Assembly (NCBI RefSeq): GCF_026341825.1
Contig: NZ_JAPENY010000003.1
Coordinates: forward strand, 1,116,001 to 1,180,000
DNA length: 64,000 bases
From: Streptomyces sp. NBC_00620
Lineage (GTDB): Bacteria; Actinomycetota; Actinomycetes; Streptomycetales; Streptomycetaceae
Reading direction: 5' to 3'
Positions 7,524 to 15,759 of the stretch are shown one piece after another. How positions within the stretch are numbered: position 1 is the stretch's first letter; each line of letters starts with the position of its first letter. The notes under the pieces were generated by a model. It was given only the letters and a program-made list of their open reading frames with translations, searched no databases and had not been told where the DNA came from. Made by a program: the position numbers and the translations under genes.

Positions 7524-9041
7524 TCACGGACGGCCGGGCGGACCCTGCTGGCCTCCGCCGCCCTGCGCGGGACCGGGCGGGGGCGTGTGCTGCTGGTGGT
7601 TGACCTGCTGAAGGTGGTTGCCGAACTGCGCGGGGCCGGTGATCGGGCCCGCGAAGTTGTAGGTCTGCGCGTTGACGATCCGCTTCTCGGTCTCCTCGAA
7701 GTCGGAGGTGTCGACGTTGTGTGCCCTGAGGAAGGCCCCGGTGGCCAGGAGCACGCCCTGCTCCAGCCGCTTGAAGTAGTGGGAGGTGTCCCGCCGTTCG
7801 ATGTACCCCATGCGGTCCCAGTCCGCGACGGCCTCGCGCAGCCCGTTCTCCGCGCCGTAGTCCCAGTCCGTCCGGCCCTTGCGGATCTCCTTGCGGATCT
7901 GGCTCAGCAGGCGCGCCTTGCGGCGCATCCGCGCACCCTCCCCGTTCAGTCGCCCCAGAGCGCCGAACAGTGTGTGCCGGAAACCGCGGTTGACCGTGCG
8001 GACGGTGTGCCACCACAGCCGTACGGGACCGGTCGGCAGGTACTCCACCGCGTCGAAGCGCTCGGACAGCGGCGGGATCACATACGCGGTGACCTCCCAC
8101 GTCAGACGGGGCATCAGCAGATGGGCCCGCAGATGCATGGTCACCACCACGCGCCCGCCCGGTCCCAGCATGCGCAGACACAGATACGTCTCCGCGCCCG
8201 CGCCCGTCTGCACCGTCCCGCTCTTCACCAGCTGCTTGGGCACGACGACGACCGGTGGGCGGGTCGCGTCGGGCAGCACGTCCTTCCCCAGGTACGACAC
8301 GTGCAGCCCGCGGACGTACAGGCGATTGCGGGCGTGGAGTGTCTCGAGGCCCACGATCTTGGGCATCTCGACGGCCAGGTAGTGGTGCAGATCGGCGGCG
8401 TCGAACGGGATGATCTGCTTGTCCCGGCCCTGGTCGTCCTTGGCCGGACGGCTCACGTCGACCGCGTCCCAGACCGACTCGGTGATCCGCCAGCCGCTCC
8501 CCACGAAGGGATTGATCCTCTCCACCTTGGCGTTGTACGCGACGAAGTTCGCCCGCTTCATGGACTCCAGCCGCTGCTCCACCTCCGGGCCGAGCGGCGG
8601 CGCCAGGTCCATCGCGGGGGCTCCCTCCCGCCCCAGTACCAGCGCCGCGCGCCGTGCCCCCAACTCGGCCCCGTGGGCCACCCACCAGGCGGCCACCAGC
8701 GTTACGACGGCCACTGCGGCCGAGACCGCGGCCATGCCCTGGTTACCTGCGACGACCTGCCACAGCGCCAGTGCCGTCGCCGCCGGCAGCACGACAGCCG
8801 CGACGGCCAGCGCCTGGTCCCGGTGCCGCCACCGGGCGATGGCCTGCTGCGTATGCCGTACCAGGGCGACCAGATTGATCCCCTGCGGCAGCGCCACCGC
8901 CTGCAGCCCGTCCTCCACGTACTCCTCCCACACCGCCCGCGCGAGGACCTCGTCGAGATGGACCGTGGCGCACAGCCGGCGTGTGACGAGGTCCGTACGG
9001 TATTTCGGCAAGGGCGTGAGACTGGCACTGGTGAGCGGCAT
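7524..9041 (-). CDS. Two-helix membrane protein with C-terminal amyloid-like motif
   Basis: I chose the ATG at 9041 because a GGGGGGAA ribosome site lies just upstream; a start 20 codons earlier is possible. The 505-residue product has two membrane helices (about 77-97 and 101-123), a long cytoplasmic region of unrecognised fold (about 130-455), and then NFAGPITGPAQFGNH at residues 462-476, followed by a Gln/Gly/Pro-rich disordered tail. The motif matches the start of the downstream protein at 10 of 15 positions. This could be the membrane sensor of a sensor-effector pair. Confidence 0.6.
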   Translation of the reverse strand: MPLTSASLTPLPKYRTDLVTRRLCATVHLDEVLARAVWEEYVEDGLQAVALPQGINLVALVRHTQQAIARWRHRDQALAVAAVVLPAATALALWQVVAGNQGMAAVSAAVAVVTLVAAWWVAHGAELGARRAALVLGREGAPAMDLAPPLGPEVEQRLESMKRANFVAYNAKVERINPFVGSGWRITESVWDAVDVSRPAKDDQGRDKQIIPFDAADLHHYLAVEMPKIVGLETLHARNRLYVRGLHVSYLGKDVLPDATRPPVVVVPKQLVKSGTVQTGAGAETYLCLRMLGPGGRVVVTMHLRAHLLMPRLTWEVTAYVIPPLSERFDAVEYLPTGPVRLWWHTVRTVNRGFRHTLFGALGRLNGEGARMRRKARLLSQIRKEIRKGRTDWDYGAENGLREAVADWDRMGYIERRDTSHYFKRLEQGVLLATGAFLRAHNVDTSDFEETEKRIVNAQTYNFAGPITGPAQFGNHLQQVNHQQHTPPPGPAQGGGGQQGPPGRP

Positions 9042-9207
9042 ACGTTCCCCCCGGCGGCTGCCCAGCACATCCCGGTATCCGGTGTTGTGCGCTCCCTCCA
9101 CGGTAGAGCTTGCGCAGGTAGCGGGGCAGCACTTCGCTCAACTCCCGTTCTGCCGCCCGCCGTTCTCCGGAACCGGGGCCTGGGGCCGCGATCCACACCG
9201 GCCAAGC

Positions 9208-9224
9208 CTTCCGTCTGACGGAAG
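9208..9224. promoter_or_regulatory. 17-bp palindrome upstream of the Rieske oxygenase gene
   Basis: CTTCCGTC-T-GACGGAAG is a perfect inverted repeat ending 82 bases before the oxygenase start. TTCC...GGAA symmetry is common among IclR-family operators, and an IclR gene lies at the end of this operon. The remaining sequence from 9042 to 9306 shows no gene. Confidence 0.45.
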
Positions 9225-9306
9225 CAGCCTTGCCGACCTGTGGTGCCCGTCACGAACCTGGTGACCAGCGGGGCGACGAGGCCTCGCTCTCAGGGACGGG
9301 AACGCC

Positions 9307-10371
9307 ATGCCTCACATGACCTCCTTCGCCAGGAACCAGTGGTACGTCGCCGCCTACTCGCACGAGGTGGGGCGCGAGCTGCTCGGTCGGACGATCCTCG
9401 GGGAACCGCTCGTGTTCTACCGGACCGAGGACGACGGGACGGCCGTCGCCCTGTCCGACCGCTGTGTGCACCGCCGGTTCCCGCTCTCGGAGAGCCGGCT
9501 CGACGGCGACCGGATCGTGTGCGGCTACCACGGGTTCACGTACGACACGACGGGCGCGTGCGTGTACGTGCCGGGGCAGAAACGCATACCGCGCACCGCC
9601 CGGGTCGCCTCCTACCCGCTGGTCGAGCAGGACTCCCTGATCTGGGTCTGGATCGGTGACCCGGCGCTCGCCGACCCGGAGGCCATCCCGCGCGCCCGCC
9701 ACCTCGACTCCCCCGAGTGGCTCACGGTCTGCGGCATGGAGCCGATCGACGCCGACTACGGGCTGCTCGTGGACAACCTGCTCGACCTCTCGCACGAGAC
9801 GTATCTGCACGGCGGCTACATCGGCAGCCCCGAGGTCGCCGAGACGCCGATCACCACCGAGGTCGACGAGGGCGCGGGGATCGTGCGGGTCAGCCGGCAC
9901 ATGGACGACGCCGAGTGCCCGCCGTTCTACGCCCGTTCGACCGGCATCGAGGGCCGGATCACCCGCTGGCAGGACATCGAGTACCACGCCCCGTGTCTCT
10001 ACCTCCTGCACAGCCGCATCGCACCGGCCGGTGTGCTGCCCGAGGCGGACGGCAGCGACCCGAACGGCTTCCACACCGAGATCACCTACGCCATCACGCC
10101 CTCCTCGGACGGCAAGGTGTACGACTTCTGGGCGGTCTCGCGCGACTGGGCCACGGACGACACCGAGGTCACCGAGTTCCTGCGGAGCAACAACCACACC
10201 GTCGTCATGCAGGACGTGGACGCGCTCAACCTGCTGCAGAAGACGCTGGGTTCGGAGCGCGGCGGCTACCAGGAGCTCAGCATCAACATCGACACCGGCG
10301 GCCTGGCCGCCCGCCGTATCCTCGCCCGCCTTGTCGAGGAGGGCGACAAGCCGATGGAGAAGGTGCTGTGA
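9307..10371 (+). CDS. vanA: Rieske oxygenase, vanillate O-demethylase type
   Basis: This 354-residue oxygenase component should hydroxylate or O-demethylate an aromatic acid using electrons from the reductase encoded downstream. The Rieske [2Fe-2S] ligands appear as CVH and CGYHG (about residues 55-78). The mononuclear iron site is SHETYLH (about 164-170), which fits the vanillate/dicamba/phenoxybenzoate group. Length matches the family. The exact substrate cannot be read from sequence. Its stop overlaps the start of a 56-residue gene. Confidence 0.82.
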   Translation: MPHMTSFARNQWYVAAYSHEVGRELLGRTILGEPLVFYRTEDDGTAVALSDRCVHRRFPLSESRLDGDRIVCGYHGFTYDTTGACVYVPGQKRIPRTARVASYPLVEQDSLIWVWIGDPALADPEAIPRARHLDSPEWLTVCGMEPIDADYGLLVDNLLDLSHETYLHGGYIGSPEVAETPITTEVDEGAGIVRVSRHMDDAECPPFYARSTGIEGRITRWQDIEYHAPCLYLLHSRIAPAGVLPEADGSDPNGFHTEITYAITPSSDGKVYDFWAVSRDWATDDTEVTEFLRSNNHTVVMQDVDALNLLQKTLGSERGGYQELSINIDTGGLAARRILARLVEEGDKPMEKVL

Positions 10372-10538
10372 CGAGCCCGACCGGCGAGATCTACCGCATC
10401 GACTGGGTGCCGGGCACGGACATCCTGCACGGCACCTGTCACTGCGGTGCCGAGCACTCCGCCCAGGACCCGATCGAGATGTGGGAGTGGATGCTCGGCC
10501 ACCCCGAAGGCCACGAGCCACGAGGACAGGCACAATGA
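10368..10538 (+). CDS. 56-residue protein between oxygenase and reductase
   Basis: GTG 10368 overlaps the oxygenase stop (GTGA), and the TGA overlaps the reductase ATG, so the frame is locked between two coupled genes. The product has a central GTCHCGAEH motif (CxC plus His) that could bind a metal, then an acidic Trp-rich helix (EMWEWMLGH). I know no function. Its placement suggests a small accessory protein of the oxygenase, for example for assembly or electron transfer. Confidence 0.65.
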   Translation: MTSPTGEIYRIDWVPGTDILHGTCHCGAEHSAQDPIEMWEWMLGHPEGHEPRGQAQ

Positions 10539-11461
10539 CCTTGTACGAGGCCGAACTCGTCGTCGAGCAGAGGGAGTTCGCCGCCGACGGCGTGCTCGCC
10601 CTCACCCTCCGCCACCCTCTCGGCGAGGAACTCCCCCGCTGGCAGCCGGGCGCCCACATCGACGTGGCCCTCGGGCCGGAGCTTGAGCGCCAGTACTCGC
10701 TGTGCGGCGATCCGGCCGACCGGCGTTCATGGCGGATCGCGGTGCTGCGCGAGCCGGATGGGCGCGGCGGATCGTCGTACGTGCACGAGGAGTTGAGCGA
10801 GGGTGACAAGGTGCGGGTGCGCGGCCCGCGCAATCACTTCGCCCTCCAGGACGCCCCGCGTTACCGGTTCGTCGCGGGCGGCATCGGCATCACCCCCATC
10901 CTGCCGATGCTCGCCGCGGCGGAGGCGGCGGGCGCGGAGTGGACGCTGCTGTACGGCGGGCGTACGCGCGAGTCCATGGCGTTCACCGAGGAGTTGGCCC
11001 GCTACGGGGACAGGGTGACCATCGCCCCGCAGGACGAGACCGGGCTGCTGGATCTGGCCTCCCTCGACGCTCCCGACGCCCTGGTCTACTGCTGCGGACC
11101 CGGCCCGCTCCTGGACGCGGTCGAGAAGCGGTGTCCCGCCGGGCTCCTGCATGTCGAGCGCTTCCAGCCGAAGGTCCAGGAGAGCGGCCCGGACCGGGAG
11201 TTCGAGGTGGTGCTGTCGCGGAGCGGGCGCACCCTGACCGTCCCCGCCGATGTCTCCGTCCTCGACACCGTGCGGGCCGCGGGCGTGGAGGTGCTCTACT
11301 CCTGCACCGAGGGCACCTGCGGGACCTGCGAGACGGACGTCATCGAAGGGACCCCGGACCACCGGGACTCGGTGCTCAGCGACGAGGAGCGGGCGGCCGG
11401 CGAGACGATGCTCATCTGCGTCTCTCGCTGTCTGGAGAGGCGGCTCGTGCTGGACCTGTGA
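10535..11461 (+). CDS. vanB: Vanillate-demethylase-type ferredoxin reductase
   Basis: This 308-residue protein passes electrons from NAD(P)H to the Rieske oxygenase. An N-terminal flavin domain carries RQYSLCG, a nucleotide-binding domain carries GGIGITP and YCCGP, and a C-terminal plant-type [2Fe-2S] ferredoxin carries CTEGTCGTCE plus a later Cys. This order is typical of VanB and phthalate dioxygenase reductases. The last 50 bases overlap the tail of the opposing regulator gene. Confidence 0.85.
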   Translation: MTLYEAELVVEQREFAADGVLALTLRHPLGEELPRWQPGAHIDVALGPELERQYSLCGDPADRRSWRIAVLREPDGRGGSSYVHEELSEGDKVRVRGPRNHFALQDAPRYRFVAGGIGITPILPMLAAAEAAGAEWTLLYGGRTRESMAFTEELARYGDRVTIAPQDETGLLDLASLDAPDALVYCCGPGPLLDAVEKRCPAGLLHVERFQPKVQESGPDREFEVVLSRSGRTLTVPADVSVLDTVRAAGVEVLYSCTEGTCGTCETDVIEGTPDHRDSVLSDEERAAGETMLICVSRCLERRLVLDL

Positions 11462-12227
11462 CCTTGAGGTCCGCCTCGATACGGGCCACGGTGGCGAGCA
11501 GGTGGGGCAGCAGGTCGCGGCGCACGGAGTCCATGGAGTTGCGGCTGGCGTGCACCGGGATGTTCACGGCCGCCACGACCTCGCCGTCCCGGTCCCGCAC
11601 CGGGGCGGCGACCGAGCGCAGCCCCTCCTCCAGTTCCTGGTCGACGATGGCGTACCCCTGGCGCCGTACCCGCAGGAGCTCCGCCTTGAGCGACTCGGCC
11701 GAGACGATGGTGCGTGCCGTCAGGGGCCGTAGTTCGGCGCGGGCGAGCCGGGCGTCGATCTCCTCGTCCGGCAGATGGGCGAGCATCACCCGTCCCACGG
11801 AGGTCACATGGGCCGGGAAGCGGGTGCCGACGGTGATCGTCGCGGTCATGATGCGGCTGGTGGGGACACGAGCCACGTACACGATGTCGTCGCCGTCCAG
11901 GACACAGAGCGAGGACGACTCCCGTACCTGCGCGACGAGTTGCTCCAGATGGGGTTCAGCGAGGTCCGGCAGGGTGAAGCCGGAGAGGTAGGAGTAGCCG
12001 AGCTCCAGCACACGGGGGGTGAGCCGGAACATCCGGCCGTCGGTGTGCACGTATCCGAGGTCGAGGAGCGTCAGCAGGAAGCGGCGGGCCGCCGCGCGGG
12101 TCATGTCGCAGGTCCGAGCCACCTGACTGAGCGTCAATTCCGGGTGGTCCGCGTCGAATGCACGGATGACGGCGAGGCCCCGTTCGAAGGACCGGACAAA
12201 ATGGGGCGCGCGGGCTGCTGCAGGCAT
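11412..12227 (-). CDS. IclR-family transcriptional regulator (PcaR-like)
   Basis: The start at 12227 follows a GGAGG ribosome site and gives 271 residues. An N-terminal winged HTH (TLSQVARTCDMTRAAARRF) is followed by the GAF-like effector domain of IclR proteins. Relatives control aromatic catabolism such as the beta-ketoadipate pathway, which fits an oxygenase operon that converges on it and an importer operon that diverges from it. Two perfect inverted repeats lie in the intergenic region, one at its own promoter. Confidence 0.87.
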   Translation of the reverse strand: MPAAARAPHFVRSFERGLAVIRAFDADHPELTLSQVARTCDMTRAAARRFLLTLLDLGYVHTDGRMFRLTPRVLELGYSYLSGFTLPDLAEPHLEQLVAQVRESSSLCVLDGDDIVYVARVPTSRIMTATITVGTRFPAHVTSVGRVMLAHLPDEEIDARLARAELRPLTARTIVSAESLKAELLRVRRQGYAIVDQELEEGLRSVAAPVRDRDGEVVAAVNIPVHASRNSMDSVRRDLLPHLLATVARIEADLKVTGPARAASPDSERRR

Positions 12228-12249
12228 CGTCGCCTCCAGATGGACGCAC

Positions 12250-12272
12250 GGAGTGCGCCTTCTGCGCACTCC
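12250..12272. promoter_or_regulatory. Inverted repeat upstream of the iclR-type gene
   Basis: GGAGTGCGC-cttct-GCGCACTCC is a perfect 9-bp inverted repeat 23-45 bases upstream of the regulator start. On the minus strand a TTGACA at 12296-12291 with a 17-base spacer puts a possible -10 (TGGAGT) over the edge of this repeat, which would suit autoregulation. Confidence 0.5.
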
Positions 12273-12317
12273 AGGACGCATTTCGGTAACTGTCAACAAT
12301 ATTGTCAGCGAAAAGGA

Positions 12318-12346
12318 TTGACCCCGTCGAAACGGGGTCCTAGTTT
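12318..12346 (+). promoter_or_regulatory. Importer-operon promoter with an operator between -35 and -10
   Basis: TTGACC (12318-12323) and TAGTTT (12341-12346) are spaced by 17 bases. Between and over them lies a perfect inverted repeat, GACCCCGT-CGAA-ACGGGGTC (12320-12339). A repressor bound there would block polymerase. The importer gene begins 69 bases downstream. Confidence 0.55.
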
Positions 12347-12414
12347 CCCGCTGAGCACTATTGTGCGGTGTGCGCACAGCCTGTCGGAACACTCTCGTCT
12401 GCACAGGAGGAGTA

Positions 12415-13386
12415 ATGCGTCGTCTGCTTGCCGGTCTCGCGGTCGGATCCTTGATGGTGGCCGCATCGGCCTGCGGTTCGTCCGACTCCGGGTCGTCGGA
12501 CAAGAGTTCGTCGTCCGGTGGTGGGACCACCACGGTCAAGGTGGGGATCATCCCCATCGTCGATGTCGCGCCCATCTACCTGGGCCAGAAGCAGGGCTTC
12601 TACAGCAAGCGGGGCCTGAAGCTCGAAATGACGACCGCTCAGGGCGGCGCGGCGATCGTGCCCGGCGTGGTCAGCGGCCAGTTCCAGTTCGGGTTCTCCA
12701 ACATGACCTCGCTGATGATCGCCCAGTCCCAGAACGTGCCCGTGAAGGCCGTCGCCAACGGAATCGCCTCAACGGGCGTGGACGGCAAGGACTTCGGCGC
12801 CCTCACGGTGAAGAAGGACAGCCCCATCAAGTCCGCGAAGGACCTGGAGGGCAAGAAGGTCGCCGTCAACACCCTCAAGAACATCAACGAGACCGCGGTG
12901 CGCGAGTCGGTGCGCAAGGCGGGCGGCGATCCGTCCAAGGTGAAGTTCGTCGAGCTGGCCTTCGACCAGATGCCCGCCGCCCTCGACGGCGGCCAGATCG
13001 ACGCCGCCATGGTCGTCGAGCCGGCGCTCGCCACCGTGAAGAGCCAGGGTGCCGTCGAGATCGCCTCGTCGCTGGTCGACGTCGCGAAGGACCTCACGGT
13101 CGCCATGTACTTCACGTCGACCCAGTACGAGCAGCAGAACCCCGAGCTGGTGAAGAAGTTCCAGGAGGCCACCGCGGAGTCCCTCGCCTACGCCGACTCC
13201 CACCCGGACGAGGCCCGGGAGATCGTCACCACGTACACGAAGATCCCCGCGGCGGTGCTGGCGAACGTGGTCCTGCCGAAGTGGCCGGCCGAGCCGAACC
13301 GTGCCTCGATCGAGGCGCTGATGAAGCTGGGCGAGGAGGACGGGCTGTTCAAGACGACCCCCGACCTGGACAAGCTGCTTCCGTGA
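12415..13386 (+). CDS. ABC importer substrate-binding lipoprotein (SsuA/TauA/NMT1-like)
   Basis: The ATG follows an AGGAGGAG site; the product has 323 residues. A lipoprotein signal ends at the Cys in AASACGSS, followed by a Ser/Gly linker. The body (VGIIPIVDVAPIYLGQKQGFYSKRGLKLE) is typical of NMT1/sulfonate-type binding proteins that feed nitrate, taurine, sulfonate, thiamine-precursor or aromatic-acid importers. The coupled permeases and ATPase complete the transporter. Next to an IclR regulator and a Rieske oxygenase, an aromatic acid is a plausible ligand; this is inference. Confidence 0.85.
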   Translation: MRRLLAGLAVGSLMVAASACGSSDSGSSDKSSSSGGGTTTVKVGIIPIVDVAPIYLGQKQGFYSKRGLKLEMTTAQGGAAIVPGVVSGQFQFGFSNMTSLMIAQSQNVPVKAVANGIASTGVDGKDFGALTVKKDSPIKSAKDLEGKKVAVNTLKNINETAVRESVRKAGGDPSKVKFVELAFDQMPAALDGGQIDAAMVVEPALATVKSQGAVEIASSLVDVAKDLTVAMYFTSTQYEQQNPELVKKFQEATAESLAYADSHPDEAREIVTTYTKIPAAVLANVVLPKWPAEPNRASIEALMKLGEEDGLFKTTPDLDKLLP

Positions 13387-14156
13387 AGGGACTGAACGCC
13401 GCACTGGGTGCGGCCGGGCTCGCGGCCTTCCTCGCTCTGGGCGAGGCGGTGCCGCGGCTCGGTCTTGTCAAAGAGGACTACTTCCCGCCCACCAGCCGCA
13501 TCGCCGAGGCGCTCTGGCGGGAGCTGAAGGACGAGGTGTTCTGGACGGCGCTCGGGGACACCCTCACCGGCTGGGCCCTGGGCCTGGCGATCGCGGTGAC
13601 CGCCGGAATCCTGGCGGGCGTCGTGATCTCGGTCGTACCCCATCTGCGCGAGGCCACCGCCTCCACCATCGAGTTCCTCCGCCCGATCCCCTCCGTCGCC
13701 CTGATCCCCCTCGCCGTCCTCCTCTACGGCACCGAACTCCGCTCCGTCCTCCTCCTCGTCGTTTACGCCTCGTTCTGGCAGATCCTCATCCAGGTCCTGT
13801 ACGGCGTCCAGGACGTCGACCCGGTGGCGGACGAGACGGCACGCTCGTACGGTCTCGGCACCTGGGCACGGACCCGGCATGTGCTCTGGCCAACGGCCCT
13901 CCCGTACGTCATGACAGGCGTCCGGCTCGCCGCCGCGGTCGCCCTCATCCTCACCGTGACCGCCGAACTGGTCATCGGAGCACCGGGGTTGGGCAAGAAC
14001 ATCGGGATCGCCCAGGCCTCTCAGGCGGTCCCGGAGATGTACGCCCTGCTGGTGGTCACCGGTCTCCTCGGCCTGCTGATCAATGTGGGTGCCCGCACGG
14101 TGGAGCGGCGGGCGCTGGCCTGGCACCAGTCGGTGCGCGGGGAGGTGGCGGTGTGA
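13383..14156 (+). CDS. ABC importer permease, SsuC/TauC-like
   Basis: GTG 13383 overlaps the stop of the binding-protein gene. The 257-residue product has about six membrane helices and the permease EAA-type loop (ETARSYGLGTWARTRHVLWP). The GTGA overlap on the other side couples it to a second permease, so the membrane channel is probably a heterodimer. Confidence 0.85.
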   Translation: MKGLNAALGAAGLAAFLALGEAVPRLGLVKEDYFPPTSRIAEALWRELKDEVFWTALGDTLTGWALGLAIAVTAGILAGVVISVVPHLREATASTIEFLRPIPSVALIPLAVLLYGTELRSVLLLVVYASFWQILIQVLYGVQDVDPVADETARSYGLGTWARTRHVLWPTALPYVMTGVRLAAAVALILTVTAELVIGAPGLGKNIGIAQASQAVPEMYALLVVTGLLGLLINVGARTVERRALAWHQSVRGEVAV

Positions 14157-14932
14157 GGCACATACTTCTGCGGTCGCTCTACGTCGTCGCACTGCCCGCA
14201 CTGCTCGTCGCGGTCTGGTGGCTCGCGTCGGACGGCAGCACCGACGTCTTCTGGCCACCCCTGCGCACGATCCTCAAGACCTTCCCCGACGTCTGGACGG
14301 GCGAACGGCTGCGCGCCGACGTCCTGCCCAGCGTGCTGCGGCTCCTCGCCGGCTACACGTCGGCGGCGGTCGTCGGCGTGGCGGTGGGCACGGTCATCGG
14401 CTCCTACCGGCGGGTCCGGGCCTTCTGCGAGCCGGTCCTGGAATTCCTGCGCGCGGTACCGCCGCCCGTACTCATCCCGGTCATCATGCTGTTCGCGGGC
14501 ATCGGCCACACCATGAAGATCATCGTCATTGCGATCGGCTGCGTCTGGCCGATCCTGCTCAACACCGTCGAGGGCGTGCGGGCGGTCGACTCCGTGATGG
14601 CCGAGACGGCACGTTCGTACGGCATCACGGGGGTCGCCCGGCTGCGGTACGTGGTCCTGCGTGCGGCGAGCCCGCAGATCTTCGCGGGTCTGCGGCAGGC
14701 GCTGTCCATCGGCATCATCCTGATGGTCATCAGCGAGATGTTCGGAGCCAGCGACGGCCTCGGCTTCAGCATCGTCCAGTTCCAACGAGGCTTCGCGATC
14801 CCCGACATGTGGACCGGAATCCTCGTCCTGGGCCTGCTCGGATTCTTTCTCTCCGTGGTCTTCCAGCTGGTCGAGCGCCGGGTGCTCGGCTGGTACCACG
14901 GTCGGCGCGCTTCCTCCCGGCGGTCCCCGTGA
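14153..14932 (+). CDS. ABC importer permease, second subunit
   Basis: This is a 259-residue permease with six predicted helices and the coupling loop ETARSYGITGVARLRYVVL. It starts at a GTG overlapping the previous stop and ends in a GTGA overlap with the ATPase gene. It pairs with the preceding permease; most SsuABC-type systems use only one permease gene, so the duplication is notable. Confidence 0.85.
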   Translation: MRHILLRSLYVVALPALLVAVWWLASDGSTDVFWPPLRTILKTFPDVWTGERLRADVLPSVLRLLAGYTSAAVVGVAVGTVIGSYRRVRAFCEPVLEFLRAVPPPVLIPVIMLFAGIGHTMKIIVIAIGCVWPILLNTVEGVRAVDSVMAETARSYGITGVARLRYVVLRAASPQIFAGLRQALSIGIILMVISEMFGASDGLGFSIVQFQRGFAIPDMWTGILVLGLLGFFLSVVFQLVERRVLGWYHGRRASSRRSP

Positions 14933-15759
14933 AACTCGCGAAAGGGCGGTCCATGCTCGACGTACGCGGCCTGAACAAGGTCTACGAGGGATCCGGGCGC
15001 CGGGTGGAGGCGGTACGGGACCTCACCTTCACGGTGGAGGCGGGTGAACTCGTCTGTCTGGTGGGCCCGTCGGGGTGCGGCAAGACCACGCTCCTGAAAT
15101 GCATGGGCGGACTGCTGACACCTACCGCCGGTGAAGTGCTGCTCGGCGGCCAGCGGGTCAGCGGGCCGCCGCCCGGGATGGCTTTCGTGTTCCAGGAGTA
15201 CGGGCGCAGCCTGTTTCCCTGGATGCGGGTCGGCGAGAACGTCGAACTCCCGTTGAGGCAGAAGGCGTTGAGCAAGGCGCGGCGCCGGGAGCTGGTCGCC
15301 GACGCACTGGAGTCGGTCGGGCTCACGGACGCCGCGGGGGCGTACCCCTGGCAGCTGTCCGGCGGTATGCAGCAGCGCGTCGCGATCGCCCGCGCGCTCG
15401 CGTACGAGCCCGATGTGCTGCTGATGGACGAGCCGTTCGCGGCGGTCGACGCGCAGACCCGCGCCGACCTGGAAGACCTGGTGCGCAGGCTGTGGCGGGA
15501 ACGCGGTATCACCATCCTGTTCGTCACCCACGACATCGACGAGGCCGTCTACCTGGGCGAGCGGGTGTTGATCCTCTCCGCCTCCCCCACCGTCGTACAG
15601 GAGCAGCTGAAGGTCGATCTCCCCGACGAGCGGGACCAGTTGCACACCCGGGTCGCCCCGCGCTTCGCCGAACTGCGGACCCATGTGTATGAGCAGATCC
15701 AGGCGGCCAAGCGCGGGACACCCCTGGATCTCACGAAAGATACGCCTCCACCTCACTGA
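14929..15759 (+). CDS. ABC importer ATPase, SsuB/TauB-like
   Basis: The energy-coupling subunit has 276 residues from the overlapping GTG; ATG 14953 is an alternative start. Walker A is GPSGCGKT, the signature is LSGGMQQR and Walker B is LLMDEPF, followed by the switch His (FVTHD). The 3' end overlaps the opposing glycoside hydrolase gene by 29 bases. Confidence 0.88.
   Translation: MKLAKGRSMLDVRGLNKVYEGSGRRVEAVRDLTFTVEAGELVCLVGPSGCGKTTLLKCMGGLLTPTAGEVLLGGQRVSGPPPGMAFVFQEYGRSLFPWMRVGENVELPLRQKALSKARRRELVADALESVGLTDAAGAYPWQLSGGMQQRVAIARALAYEPDVLLMDEPFAAVDAQTRADLEDLVRRLWRERGITILFVTHDIDEAVYLGERVLILSASPTVVQEQLKVDLPDERDQLHTRVAPRFAELRTHVYEQIQAAKRGTPLDLTKDTPPPH

Noticed and set aside
7422..9218. 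Long open frame on the plus strand opposite the two motif-protein genes
   Set aside because: It has no convincing ribosome site or domain, its residue make-up is typical of an antisense GC-rich frame, and the minus-strand genes have clear starts and matching motifs.
12320..12339. Inverted repeat considered as a transcription terminator or attenuator
   Set aside because: It lies between matching -35 and -10 boxes upstream of the likely start of transcription, so an operator is the better reading.
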